64,000 nt of DNA from positions 1 to 64,000 of the forward strand of contig CAJTCH010000003.1 in assembly GCA_910574715.1 (NCBI GenBank), in the 5' to 3' direction. A model generated the notes under the pieces. It did no database searches. It was not told the DNA's origin and saw only the letters and a list, made by a program, of their open reading frames with translations. Below, piece by piece: positions 43,439 to 52,597 of this stretch. The DNA is from Lachnospiraceae bacterium. GTDB taxonomy: Bacteria; Bacillota; Clostridia; Lachnospirales; Lachnospiraceae. Within the stretch, counting starts at the first letter, position 1, and the number at the start of each line of letters is the position of its first letter. A program made the position numbers and the translations under genes.

Positions 43439-44923
43439 TCAATCCAGGTAGATCGGCGGGTCATAATCCTTGCCAAGGAGCTGCTTCTTGCGCTCCTGAT
43501 ACCCCAGGAACGCCCATTCCGTCATATCTGTCCACTGGTGATTCTCTCTGTCGTACACCTGTACATACCCGATTCTTGACGGATGCATACGAACGCTGTT
43601 AGACTCATATTCCTGTCCGGTATAAGGATTCAGCTCTCCCGGAACCGTATCCTCTTCCTGTTGCAGTTCTCCCGGTTCTTCTCCGTATTCATATCCGTAA
43701 TCCGGATATTCCATTCCTTCTGCTTCAGCATAATCATATCCGCCGTTATAATCCCCGCCCGCCGGATATTCCTCTCCATAAGCCGCTTCATAGCCGGGCT
43801 CGCGATTCACCGGATACTCCTCCTGATAAGCCGCGCCGTAGACCTCCCCGGCGTTCTCGCCCTGATCCGCCGCACCATATCCTTCCGCCGGATATTCCTG
43901 CTCCTTTGCCGCCGGCTGCCTGTCTGTACCGTATGATTCCTCCCGTACTACGGAAGTCTCCTTCCCCAGCTTCTTGAACCGCTGCTTGAAATACGCTCTC
44001 CAGCCATGGGGCCGCTCCTCCTGCTTCTCCTCCTTCTTCGGAGGGATCTCCAGAGACTCTATCTCTGCCAGAAGCTGCTCCACCGGCTCCTCCGTCATCT
44101 CTCCTGCATATTCCTCCCGGAACTCCTGATATTCTTCCTGATCCCTGCCGGCCTGATCTCCCTGGTATTCTGCCTGGTTCCCGCCGGCCTGATCTCCCTG
44201 GTATTCCGCCTGGTCCCTGCCATTCTGATCTCCCTGGTATTCTGCCTGATCCCTGCCAGCCTGATCTCCCTGATATTCCGGTTGTTCCTGATCCGGCCGT
44301 TCTCCCCGATATTCCCGGCTCTCCGGCCCGGCGTTCACTGCCGATGTCTCCGGTGCCCCGGACGGCTGCTCTCCCGTCCGCTCTCCGGTCTGCTGCTCAT
44401 CAGACGCAGCTCCACCCTCATCCAGACCGGAGCCCTTCACCGCACTCTCCAACACATCCAGCTTCTTATGTATATCTACCAATTCACCGATCGTGATATC
44501 TCTTTCGTTCGCCATACCGCCGGATTCATTATGATCAGCCGAGTCTCCACCCGGCTCAGCCGGTGCATTGCCGGCGCCGGCATCCTCCTTCGTCTCAGAC
44601 TGCGCTGTCTCCCCGTTCTCTGCCGGTTCCGTTCCCGCTGCCGGGACATTCTCCGTTCTCTGTATTGTATCTGTCTCATCCTCAGTCTTCTCCGCCGGAA
44701 TGCTGTCATCCAGAATATTCAGATAGAAGGGACACCCAAGAATCTCCGCGATCATACGCATGTCTCTTTCCTGAAAATTATCCCTGCCAAGCCTCTGCGT
44801 CAGGTTCTGACGGGACATCTTCTTCCCGGTACGCCCTTCGATCTTCTTAGCAAGTTCCTTGATCGTCATATCCTTACGGCTCAAAATAATCTTGACCTGT
44901 TCTCCAAACGTTAGATCCTGCAT
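43439..44923 (-). CDS. XRE-type HTH protein with tandem 12-residue repeats
   Basis: This is a 494-residue protein. An HTH (~5-65, VKIILSRKDMTIKELAKKIE, MSRQNLTQRL) is followed by an acidic Glu/Gly/Ala-rich linker. Four tandem 12-residue units (EYQGDQAGRDQA) occupy ~216-263, then a Tyr/Glu/Gly-rich stretch (~340-430). A conserved C-terminal segment (PSRIGYVQVYDRENHQWTDM) ends the protein. The composition is that of a long disordered tether between a DNA-binding head and a C-terminal module. Function unknown. It starts after AGGAGGACAAGCA. Confidence 0.7.
   Translation of the reverse strand: MQDLTFGEQVKIILSRKDMTIKELAKKIEGRTGKKMSRQNLTQRLGRDNFQERDMRMIAEILGCPFYLNILDDSIPAEKTEDETDTIQRTENVPAAGTEPAENGETAQSETKEDAGAGNAPAEPGGDSADHNESGGMANERDITIGELVDIHKKLDVLESAVKGSGLDEGGAASDEQQTGERTGEQPSGAPETSAVNAGPESREYRGERPDQEQPEYQGDQAGRDQAEYQGDQNGRDQAEYQGDQAGGNQAEYQGDQAGRDQEEYQEFREEYAGEMTEEPVEQLLAEIESLEIPPKKEEKQEERPHGWRAYFKQRFKKLGKETSVVREESYGTDRQPAAKEQEYPAEGYGAADQGENAGEVYGAAYQEEYPVNREPGYEAAYGEEYPAGGDYNGGYDYAEAEGMEYPDYGYEYGEEPGELQQEEDTVPGELNPYTGQEYESNSVRMHPSRIGYVQVYDRENHQWTDMTEWAFLGYQERKKQLLGKDYDPPIYLD
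44135..44278 (-). repeat. in-gene tandem repeat, four 36-bp units
   Basis: Four 36-bp units encode EYQGDQ(A/N)G(R/G)(D/N)Q(A/E) inside the XRE-type protein. The third positions vary little, so the array is recent and probably length-variable between strains. Confidence 0.75.
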
Positions 44924-45096
44924 TGCTTGTCCTCCTTATTGAACCACTTCAAATTATTTTAGCAAATACTCCAAAAAAATGCCACCCATTTTCTAAAAAC
45001 ATCTTAGATCACGAGCGCATTGCCTAATGTTTTTCCAACTCCTTCCGATATATCTATAGAAACTATGTATCAGACGGAAGACTTAAGGAGGCAGCC

Positions 45097-45843
45097 ATGA
45101 GATTAAATTTTTCCCCGGCGTTACAGATTAACAATGCATTTCAGTCATATCAGATCAACCGCAGTGCTGCGAATAAACCCGGTGTGAATGAGGCTGAAGG
45201 CTCTAATGAAGAACGCAGAGACACCTTTACTCTCTCCCCGGCCGGGAAGACTCAGAACCTGATCAACAGCCTGATGAAGCAGAAGATGGACATTACCGAC
45301 CGCAAGAATGCCCTGCTAGCTTCCGTGAAGGAACAGGGCGGTTCCATGGAATCCATCAAGACGCAGTTAGAAGCTTACGATGAACAGCTGCAGAATATTG
45401 ATATCCAGATATCTGAGGCTATGTCCCGTGAGCTTGAAAAACAGGAAGAAGAGAAGAAGGCAGGCGATGAGGAGCCCAAGACGAAGGAGGAGATTCTGAC
45501 CGAGCGTATGAACGCTGTAACTTCTATGTCAACTGACGCAGAACGTATCGATTCTCTCGATTCTATCAAGACCAGGGTAGACGGCAGAGTTAAAGTCCTC
45601 GAATCCGAGCTTGCTCTTGATGAAGGCAGGATGGGAGACACCGAATACAGAGGCGTCTTAGACTATAAGCGTGAGAAGATAACGGAGCTTAAGAAGAAGT
45701 CCGCACAGATTTCAGCCGATATGAATTCCCGGATGGCGGACCTGGCAGAAGAGGTAGCCGAAGAGCGCAGGGAAGAACCGACAGAAGAGGCGGATGAGAC
45801 AGATGCGGCAGAGGCGGATTCTTCCAATATGACAGAAGAATAA
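45097..45843 (+). CDS. coiled-coil protein of unknown function
   Basis: This 248-residue, highly charged protein has an early FTLSPAGKTQNLINSLMKQK and long helical segments (~55-110, ~165-225), ending in an acidic tail. There is no signal peptide or TM helix. AAGGAGGCAGCC precedes the ATG. It diverges from the XRE-repeat gene and ends at a strong hairpin. FTLSPAGK resembles short N-terminal motifs in other clostridial coiled-coil proteins, but no function is known. Confidence 0.65.
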   Translation: MRLNFSPALQINNAFQSYQINRSAANKPGVNEAEGSNEERRDTFTLSPAGKTQNLINSLMKQKMDITDRKNALLASVKEQGGSMESIKTQLEAYDEQLQNIDIQISEAMSRELEKQEEEKKAGDEEPKTKEEILTERMNAVTSMSTDAERIDSLDSIKTRVDGRVKVLESELALDEGRMGDTEYRGVLDYKREKITELKKKSAQISADMNSRMADLAEEVAEERREEPTEEADETDAAEADSSNMTEE

Positions 45844-45846
45844 TCT

Positions 45847-45871
45847 ACGGGGCAGCCATAGGCTGCCCCGT
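45847..45871 (+). terminator. hairpin terminator after the coiled-coil gene
   Basis: ACGGGGCAGCC and GGCTGCCCCGT form an 11-bp perfect stem with a 3-base loop, directly after the stop codon. It converges with the GH2 gene and probably stops both transcripts. T runs are short. Confidence 0.7.
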
Positions 45872-45887
45872 CTTAATCCGCTGCACC

Positions 45888-47750
45888 TCACAACTTCATC
45901 TTCTCGTTCAATTCCCGGACCGTTTCTTCCTCAAGCTTGATGATCTCCCTGTCGTATGTCAGGATTCCGTTCGTCTCTTCCTCCACATCAGACAACTGCG
46001 TATAGACAGTCGCCGACAATCCATTTGCAATATTGGGAATCACTTCCTTCTCTATCCATTCCCGGTAGCCTCCGGTCAGCTCCGGCTTCTTCGTGTAGAT
46101 ACGGTAACCATATACCTTCCTATACATATGATGCCCCGGTACACTCATGGAATATCCCCCGAACTCTGTCAGCGCTGTCACACGTTTCTCCCGTCTGCCG
46201 GCATCTCCCATCACACATTTCCTGAGACGGGCAATCCCCGGCCGGACATCTCCTGCACCGGCGGCTTCTGTCCTGCGAGGCAGCCGCAGCGGGAAGAAAT
46301 AATCATGGATACTCCGGATATCTCCGCCGCCCTGGTCGAACCAACCGCTCGCCTGGTCGATCAGCCTGCTGCCGTCCATCTCCCTGGCTATCCGAGTCAT
46401 CGTGTCCGCATGGAACTGCCCCCAGCCTTCATTGAAGATCACCCAGGTAACGATCGACGGATGATTCTTAAGTATATGTATGGTACTGCGCATCTCTGAT
46501 ACAAACTGGTTCCGTCCTCTCTCATCCCGCCTTCCAAGGAGCCAAAGTCTGGAATCCCGCATCTTCAGATGGAAATATTCCATGGCTGTCGCCCCATAAG
46601 TGACAAACCAGGACTGATAGTCTCTGCCGCCGTTCACCATATCCTGCCACACCAGCATTCCCAGACGGTCACAGTGATAATACCACCTCTGAGGCTCTAT
46701 CTTGACATGCTTCCTCAGCATATTGAAGCCAAGATCCTTCATAGTCCGGATATCGTATACCATCGCTTCGTCACAGGGCGCCGTATACAGTCCTTCCGGC
46801 CAGTAACCCTGATCCAGCACCCCTTTTTGGAAATATGGACGGTTGTTCAGGTACAGTCTTGGGATTCCATTCTCGTCCTTCTCCGCACTGATCTTGCGCA
46901 TGGCCATATAGCTTCTTACCCGGTCTTCTCCCGCCTGAACCTCGATATCATATAGAAACGGATCCTCCGGGCTCCAACTATGCGGGTCAGAAATCGGGAT
47001 AACGAGCTCCTTCCCCGCGACGCCCTCTGCCTGAACCGGCTGCATTTCCGATGAAGATATGGTAATTGCGAATTCACCTGCATTCCTCTCACCCTGTCCC
47101 TTATCATGCGGATGAGACACTGTTCTTACCTTCACGCGGACAGCGCTCTCATCATACAAGGGCGTAACGGACAGATCTGCAATATAATTCTCCGGCACCT
47201 GTTCCATCCAGACCGTCTGCCAGATCCCGCTCTGTGCCGTATAAAACATGCCGCCCCTCTTGATCTTCTGTTTCCCTCTGCTGTAATAGAACGCGTCGCT
47301 GTAGTCTCTCACCTGTACCGTCAGCTCATTCTCCGTGCTCTTAAGCGCATCTGTCACATCAACCGAAAACGGCAGATAACCGCCGAGATGCCTCTTAACC
47401 AATTCCCCGTTCAGATATACCGCGGCATACTGATCCACCGCGCCAAAATGAAGAATCCAACGCCTGCCGGTCTCGGGACAGATTCCCTCCGGCAGTATCC
47501 TGCGGTACCAGAGTGTTTCCTGCGGCTTTAGCTGCCGTTCCACCCCGGAAAGCGGAGCCTCCGGCGAGAACGGGACCAGAATATCGCCGTCAAATTGGTT
47601 CCTTCTCTCTTTACCGGTAATTGCATATTCCCAGACGCCATTCAGGTTGACATAACTCTCCCGCACAAGCAGCGGCCTTGGATATTCCCCAAGAACATGT
47701 TCCCTGTCTATCTGGTCTGCCCATCTTGTTTTTAACTTTTTTCTGCTCAT
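45888..47750 (-). CDS. glycoside hydrolase family 2 (beta-galactosidase/glucuronidase type)
   Basis: This is a 620-residue intracellular glycosidase. A jelly-roll sugar-binding domain (~25-190, VNLNGVWEYAITGKE) is followed by an Ig-like domain and a TIM barrel (~290-620). The acid/base Glu is E441 in IFNEGWGQ and the nucleophile E529 in ALTEFGGYSM. No signal peptide is present. The exact sugar cannot be told. No sugar transporter is adjacent. It lies 23 bp after the phosphopantetheinyl transferase gene, an unusual pairing. Confidence 0.9.
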   Translation of the reverse strand: MSRKKLKTRWADQIDREHVLGEYPRPLLVRESYVNLNGVWEYAITGKERRNQFDGDILVPFSPEAPLSGVERQLKPQETLWYRRILPEGICPETGRRWILHFGAVDQYAAVYLNGELVKRHLGGYLPFSVDVTDALKSTENELTVQVRDYSDAFYYSRGKQKIKRGGMFYTAQSGIWQTVWMEQVPENYIADLSVTPLYDESAVRVKVRTVSHPHDKGQGERNAGEFAITISSSEMQPVQAEGVAGKELVIPISDPHSWSPEDPFLYDIEVQAGEDRVRSYMAMRKISAEKDENGIPRLYLNNRPYFQKGVLDQGYWPEGLYTAPCDEAMVYDIRTMKDLGFNMLRKHVKIEPQRWYYHCDRLGMLVWQDMVNGGRDYQSWFVTYGATAMEYFHLKMRDSRLWLLGRRDERGRNQFVSEMRSTIHILKNHPSIVTWVIFNEGWGQFHADTMTRIAREMDGSRLIDQASGWFDQGGGDIRSIHDYFFPLRLPRRTEAAGAGDVRPGIARLRKCVMGDAGRREKRVTALTEFGGYSMSVPGHHMYRKVYGYRIYTKKPELTGGYREWIEKEVIPNIANGLSATVYTQLSDVEEETNGILTYDREIIKLEEETVRELNEKMKL

Positions 47751-47773
47751 TTGTCACCTCTCACTGTAAATGC

Positions 47774-48403
47774 TTATGATTGCAGCTGCGTTACATGCAG
47801 CTCCCCGTCGATCTCCGTATCTGTTGTGCAGACCGCGATCCGGGCGTTCACACCTTCCGCCGTGTACTCCCTGTAAATGTACTCCTCCGGATATTCCTCC
47901 GGCTTGCGCACCAGCACCGGTCCCTGCGCTTCATCCCAGCCAATCTCAAATGCTCCAAGATCCAGCGCCATTCCCTTGCGGGTCGCCTTCATGAAGCTCT
48001 CCTTCAATACCCAGTAACGATAGAATATCTGCGCCCTGTCAGCCTCCGCATTTCCCATGATATGCTCATACTCCCTCTGACAGAAGAATCTCCTGGCAAC
48101 CGGTTCCCGGAATTCCTTCATCTCCTCGATGTCGCAGCCTACCTTCGTTCCAATGCGGTCGCTGAATGCACAGAGTACATATTTCCCCGAATGAGAGAGG
48201 TTGTATTCCGTCTCCTCCGGAAGTCCGTACCTCTCCCGCGCCCGGCTCCAGAGACACCATACCCCCGCACTTTGCGCCCTGTCCCTGGCGAACCGGTATT
48301 TATCCGCCTTCTCCCGGCGCCACGCGGGCAGCTCCCGATAATACTGCTGATAGACGGATTCCTCTAATAACGGCGTAATGTCTGCAAGCCATACTTTAAC
48401 CAT
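47774..48403 (-). CDS. 4'-phosphopantetheinyl transferase (Sfp type)
   Basis: This 209-residue enzyme attaches phosphopantetheine from CoA to carrier proteins. VGCDIEEMKEF (Mg-binding Asp and Glu) and FYRYWVLKESFMKATRKGM (the WxxKEA-like motif) are diagnostic. NLSHSGKYVLCAF is the upstream substrate motif. I use the ATG at 48401-48403 after TAGGAAGGG. The longer frame adds 14 residues without a ribosome site. Sfp-type enzymes usually serve polyketide or peptide synthases, none of which is in this window. Confidence 0.9.
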   Translation of the reverse strand: MVKVWLADITPLLEESVYQQYYRELPAWRREKADKYRFARDRAQSAGVWCLWSRARERYGLPEETEYNLSHSGKYVLCAFSDRIGTKVGCDIEEMKEFREPVARRFFCQREYEHIMGNAEADRAQIFYRYWVLKESFMKATRKGMALDLGAFEIGWDEAQGPVLVRKPEEYPEEYIYREYTAEGVNARIAVCTTDTEIDGELHVTQLQS

Positions 48404-48583
48404 TGCTAAAACCCTTCCTAATAAATGTTTTGACGCTTGTACCATATAATTATAACATAGATTGTATTACAAAGAAAATAATGATAGAATTAGAGAATAT
48501 TAAGATACTCTCTGGTAACAGTTCAGATACCTTCACTGTTACAGGCATCCGGCCATTATGGAAGTTATCATTTAAAAAAGGGA

Positions 48584-48612
48584 TTGACAATTTTTTCTTA
48601 TTGTTATACTAT
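48584..48612 (+). promoter_or_regulatory. aroF operon promoter with upstream palindrome
   Basis: TTGACA (48584-48589), 17-bp spacer, TACTAT (48607-48612). Upstream an 8-bp inverted repeat GTAACAGT/ACTGTTAC (48515-48542) could be an operator. The leader is only about 65 nt, too short for a T-box. Confidence 0.7.
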
Positions 48613-48681
48613 AATTCCTAGTTTCACACTTTAAACAGCTAAATTATCACAACATAATAATCTTACGGAGGAATACTGACT

Positions 48682-49695
48682 ATGATTATTGTATTAAAAC
48701 CACGTTCCACCCACGGCGACCTGATCCGCGTGGAACAGATGATAAAAAGACGGGGACTGGACACGCACATTGTTGAAGGTTCTGAGATGACGATCATTGG
48801 ATGTATCGGCGATACGACACGGATCGATTCCAAGCTTTTTGAGGTTGACTCTGCCGTAGACAAGGTCATGCATGTCCAGGAGCCCTACAAGCTGGCGAAC
48901 CGCGCGTTTCACCCGGAAGAATCGATCATAGACGTCTCAGGCGTCGAGATCGGGGGCGATAATCTCGCACTGATCGCAGGTCCCTGTTCCGTTGAATCCT
49001 TTGAACAGGTATTGGAGATCGCCAAGGCAGTCAAGGCATCCGGCGCCAACTTGCTGAGAGGCGGTGCGTTCAAGCCGAGAACCAGTCCGTATTCATTCCA
49101 GGGACTTGGTTTAGAAGGCCTTGATATCCTGTGCGCCGTCAAGGAAGAGACCGGGCTTCCCATCGTAACCGAACTGATGTCCCCGGATCATCTGGATATA
49201 TTTAACGAGAAGGTCGACCTGATCCAGATCGGCGCCCGCAACATGCAGAACTTCGATCTCCTGAAACAGTTAGGACAGCTTGACCGCCCGATCCTTCTTA
49301 AGAGAGGCCTGAACGCAACCTATGAGGAATGGATCATGTCGGCGGAATATATCATGGCTTCCGGCAATGAGAACGTGATCCTCTGCGAACGAGGCGTCCG
49401 TACCTTCGAATCTTATACAAGGAATACGCTGGACCTCCAGAGCATTCCTGTGGTGCGCAAGCTTACACATCTGCCTGTTATCGTGGATCCAAGCCATGCG
49501 GGCGGCAAATGGTGGCTGGTAGAGTCCATGGCGAAGGCTTCTGTCGCCGCAGGCGCGGACGGTCTGATGATCGAAGTACATAATGATCCCGAGTGTGCTC
49601 TGTGCGACGGCGCCCAGTCCCTGAAACCTGCCAAATACGACACCCTGATCCAGGAAGTTGCGCAGATCGCACGGGTTGTTGGGAAGAGGGTCTAG
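48682..49695 (+). CDS. aroF: 3-deoxy-7-phosphoheptulonate synthase (DAHP synthase, AroF type)
   Basis: This is the 337-residue first enzyme of the shikimate pathway. An N-terminal ferredoxin-like regulatory domain (~1-70) precedes a TIM barrel with LIAGPCSVES, RGGAFKPRTSPYSFQGLG, KRGLNATYEEWI and PVIVDPSHAGGK. This is the type I-beta form common in Firmicutes. AGGAGGAATACTGACT-like TTACGGAGGAATACTGACT precedes the ATG. It is followed after 3 bp by aroB. Confidence 0.96.
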   Translation: MIIVLKPRSTHGDLIRVEQMIKRRGLDTHIVEGSEMTIIGCIGDTTRIDSKLFEVDSAVDKVMHVQEPYKLANRAFHPEESIIDVSGVEIGGDNLALIAGPCSVESFEQVLEIAKAVKASGANLLRGGAFKPRTSPYSFQGLGLEGLDILCAVKEETGLPIVTELMSPDHLDIFNEKVDLIQIGARNMQNFDLLKQLGQLDRPILLKRGLNATYEEWIMSAEYIMASGNENVILCERGVRTFESYTRNTLDLQSIPVVRKLTHLPVIVDPSHAGGKWWLVESMAKASVAAGADGLMIEVHNDPECALCDGAQSLKPAKYDTLIQEVAQIARVVGKRV

Positions 49696-49698
49696 CCT

Positions 49699-50763
49699 AT
49701 GAAATTAACTGTGAATCTGGGAGCGGACAGCTACCCTATTTATATCGAAAATAATCTGCTGTCCCGATCCGCCTCATACATCAGAGAAATATTTTCCGGC
49801 AGAAGGATCATGATCATCTCGGATGACCATGTCTATCCTCTCTATGGGAATAAGCTTACAGAACAGCTGTCCAGGGATTACGACTGCCGCCGCCTGATAC
49901 TCCCCCACGGGGAGGCAACGAAGGATTTCCAGACCCTTCCCGCCGTCTACACTGCCCTGCTTGAAGCAAAGATCTCTCGGAGCGACCTGATCATCGCTCT
50001 TGGCGGCGGAGTGATCGGCGACCTGGCAGGATTTGCCGCTTCCAGCTTCTTACGGGGTGTGAAGCTGATACAGATACCTACCTCCCTGCTCGCTCAAGTG
50101 GATTCTTCCGTGGGCGGCAAGGTAGCCGTTGACCTGCCTCAGGGGAAGAATCTGGTGGGCGCGTTCTATCAGCCGGCTCTGGTGCTGATCGATCCGCTCG
50201 TGTTAGATACACTGGACGGACGATTTATCATTGACGGCATGGGCGAAGTGATCAAATACGGCTGCATCAAGGATGCCGGATTATTCCGTATGCTGGAATC
50301 CCACGGCTCTTTTGCGGAACTAAAGGAAGAGCTGCCTGCAATCATAGAACGCTGTGTGGATATCAAGCGGGAGGTTGTGGAACATGACCAATTCGATACC
50401 GGAGAGCGGATGCTTCTGAACTTCGGGCATACGCTCGGACATACAATAGAGCAATACTATCATTATGGAAGAGAGAGCCACGGAGAGGCTGTGGCGATCG
50501 GCATGTACCAGATCACGAAGCTTTCTGAAGAACAGGGATTGACCGTATCCGGAATATCCGAACGCATCCTGGCAGTTCTTAAGTCTTACGGTCTTCCGCA
50601 TGAATGCGGACTGCCGATGCAGGAATTGATGGGCGCGATTCTGTTGGATAAGAAGAATCTGAATAACAGATTAAATGTGATCCTGCTGCATGATATCGGC
50701 GCAAGCTTCATCCATCCTACAACTGCAGATTTCTTCGGACAATATGGAGACGCTATTCTATAA
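49699..50763 (+). CDS. aroB: 3-dehydroquinate synthase
   Basis: This is the 354-residue second enzyme of the shikimate pathway. LPHGEATKDFQTLPAVYTAL, ALGGGVIGDLAGFAASSFLR (NAD binding), GMGEVIKYGCIKD and LNFGHTLGHTIEQYY (zinc ligands) are all intact. It forms an operon with aroF and is followed by the SDR gene 16 bp downstream. Confidence 0.96.
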   Translation: MKLTVNLGADSYPIYIENNLLSRSASYIREIFSGRRIMIISDDHVYPLYGNKLTEQLSRDYDCRRLILPHGEATKDFQTLPAVYTALLEAKISRSDLIIALGGGVIGDLAGFAASSFLRGVKLIQIPTSLLAQVDSSVGGKVAVDLPQGKNLVGAFYQPALVLIDPLVLDTLDGRFIIDGMGEVIKYGCIKDAGLFRMLESHGSFAELKEELPAIIERCVDIKREVVEHDQFDTGERMLLNFGHTLGHTIEQYYHYGRESHGEAVAIGMYQITKLSEEQGLTVSGISERILAVLKSYGLPHECGLPMQELMGAILLDKKNLNNRLNVILLHDIGASFIHPTTADFFGQYGDAIL

Positions 50764-50779
50764 AGGAGATGAATATCTT

Positions 50780-51526
50780 ATGGATCAATTAAAAGGAAAA
50801 ATCGCAATCGTGACAGGAGCCGGAAAGGGGATTGGCCGGGAAGCCGCCCTTGCGATCGCCGCCGAAGGTGCAGCCGTCGCTGCAGTTGCAAGAACCCAGG
50901 CTGACCTTGATGAGACTGTAAAAATGATCGAAGACAACGGAGGCTCTGCCATCGCCATATCCCACGATCTCACGGTAGGAGCCGAGGTGCAGGCAATGGT
51001 GGGCGAGATTATGAACAAATATGGAAAGATCGACATTCTGGTCAACAACGCCGGCGGATATCCGTCCGAGATCTACAGGAATATCGAGCATCAGGCTATC
51101 AAGCTCTGGGAATGGACGGAGGAGCAATGGGATCAGATCATCAAGACCAATGTCCGTATCCCGTTCCTGTGTATGAAGCATGTCCTTCCTATTATGATCA
51201 GCCAGAGAAGCGGTAAGGTTGTCAGCGTCTCTTCCAGGATGGGGCGTATCGCCTCCCAGATGGGCGCATATGCTGTGGCGAAGGGCTCCATTATCACGAT
51301 GACCAAGACTGCCGCCATCCAGACACAGGAATACGGCATCCAGGTCAACGCCGTAGCCCCTGGGATCGTGGACACACCTGGGCAGCGTGTATATAACCAT
51401 TCTGTCGGACAGGACGGCGTGCCCATGGGGAGCGCTGCCGATGTGGCTAAAGCAATCCTATATCTTCTATGCGACGCACCGCCGGTGATGACCGGACAAT
51501 CCATCGATCTGTTCACAACTGTATAA
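50780..51526 (+). CDS. SDR-family oxidoreductase (FabG-like)
   Basis: This 248-residue short-chain dehydrogenase has TGAGKGIG (12-19) for NAD(P), NNAG at 89-92, catalytic S151/S152, Y164 and K168 (YAVAKG). I use the ATG at 50780 after AAAGGAGATGAATATCTT. A longer frame runs into aroB. It is the third gene of the aroF-aroB operon. It is not a shikimate dehydrogenase (different family), so its link to aromatic synthesis is unclear. Confidence 0.9.
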   Translation: MDQLKGKIAIVTGAGKGIGREAALAIAAEGAAVAAVARTQADLDETVKMIEDNGGSAIAISHDLTVGAEVQAMVGEIMNKYGKIDILVNNAGGYPSEIYRNIEHQAIKLWEWTEEQWDQIIKTNVRIPFLCMKHVLPIMISQRSGKVVSVSSRMGRIASQMGAYAVAKGSIITMTKTAAIQTQEYGIQVNAVAPGIVDTPGQRVYNHSVGQDGVPMGSAADVAKAILYLLCDAPPVMTGQSIDLFTTV

Positions 51527-51613
51527 GAATCTGTGTAGAAACATTTCGTTCTTGATTTGTTAACAATTAATTCTTATTTTTATCACACTTTCATCACAGT
51601 TTCTGCTTATACT

Positions 51614-51698
51614 ATAGTTGTTCGATGAAACGAACAACAAAATTCTTTTTCATAACTTTTTCCTCAGGACTGCACTCCTCCCAACATGCAGTCCTTTT
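51614..51698 (+). ncRNA. candidate small RNA with C-rich loop
   Basis: A TATACT box at 51608-51613 (TG-CT-TATACT, extended -10-like, weak -35) is followed by hairpin GTTGTTCG/CGAACAAC (51617-51638), an unpaired T-rich linker, and a terminator hairpin AGGACTGCA/TGCAGTCCT (51666-51695) with TTT. The terminator loop carries CTCCTCCC, able to pair with ribosome sites as in RsaE/RoxS-like regulators. No ORF explains the segment. Confidence 0.4.
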
Positions 51699-51816
51699 AA
51701 ATTGTCCGAATGCAACAAATAACAACAAATATTACACCAACATAGACTTCCAGTTTCGGATATGGTATAATCTGGGGCGTCAATAAAAGCGTCATTTACA
51801 TAATAATTTAAAAAAA

Positions 51817-51850
51817 GAGGCTGCCGGAATTCTTCGGCAGTCTCTATTAT
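51817..51850 (-). terminator. arabinose operon terminator (bidirectional)
   Basis: GAGGCTGCCG and CGGCAGTCTC form a 10-bp stem with one wobble. On the minus strand it is followed by seven T, 27 bp after the araD stop. The plus side has TATTATTTTATT and could end a short rightward transcript. Confidence 0.85.
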
Positions 51851-51870
51851 TTTATTGCAGCATATCGGTT

Positions 51871-52572
51871 CTATCGCCCCGGCTGTCCATAATAAGCATT
51901 CGCACCATGCTTCCGGTAATAATGCTTATCCTGCAGCTCCTGCGGCGCCGGCTGGTTCTTCGGATTGATCAGCTCGCAGCGCGCCGCCATCTTCGCGACT
52001 TCCTCTAATACCACCGCATTGTGTACCGCCTCATGAGCGTCCTTCCCCCAGGTGAAAGGTCCATGGTTCTTGCACAATACTGCCGGCGCGGCATTATAAT
52101 CCAGCCGGCGCGCCTCGAACTCATCCGCGATCAGGATGCCTGTATTCTTCTCATAGGCCTCGTCAATCTCTTCTTTGGTCAGATTCCTGACACAGGGGAC
52201 CTCGCCGTAGAGATAGTCCGCGTGGGTCGTTCCGTAACACGGAATCCCTCTTCCGGCCTGTGCCCAGCTCGTCGCCCAGGACGAATGGGTATGCACGATA
52301 CCGCCTATCTCCGGAAAACGATTATACAATACCACATGAGTCGCCGTATCTGAGGATGGATTGTAATCTCCCTCAACCTTATTGCCCTCTAAGTCTACAA
52401 CGACCATATCCTCCGGTCTAAGCTTGTCATACTCTACACCGCTTGGCTTGATCACGAACAGACCGCTCTCGTGGTCGATACCGCTTACATTGCCCCAGGT
52501 GAAGGTCACCAGACCGTACTTCGGGAGAAGCATGTTCGCTTCATATACTTCTTTTTTTAACTGTTCTAACAT
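51871..52572 (-). CDS. araD: L-ribulose-5-phosphate 4-epimerase
   Basis: This 233-residue class II aldolase-family epimerase converts L-ribulose-5-P to D-xylulose-5-P, the last arabinose step. [33 protein letters not shown] (zinc His pair), [15 protein letters not shown] and [14 protein letters not shown] are intact. It is the third gene of the operon. Confidence 0.95.
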   Translation of the reverse strand: MLEQLKKEVYEANMLLPKYGLVTFTWGNVSGIDHESGLFVIKPSGVEYDKLRPEDMVVVDLEGNKVEGDYNPSSDTATHVVLYNRFPEIGGIVHTHSSWATSWAQAGRGIPCYGTTHADYLYGEVPCVRNLTKEEIDEAYEKNTGILIADEFEARRLDYNAAPAVLCKNHGPFTWGKDAHEAVHNAVVLEEVAKMAARCELINPKNQPAPQELQDKHYYRKHGANAYYGQPGR

Positions 52573-52597
52573 ATTGTTCCAACTCCTTTAGCCGCGA

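Noticed and set aside
44135-44278. Regular 36-bp repeats, looked at as a CRISPR array
   Set aside because: The units are contiguous without spacers and keep one reading frame inside the XRE-type protein, so they are a coding tandem repeat.
48613-48681. T-box or other leader riboswitch before aroF
   Set aside because: Only about 65 nt separate promoter and start, and no specifier or antiterminator motif is present.
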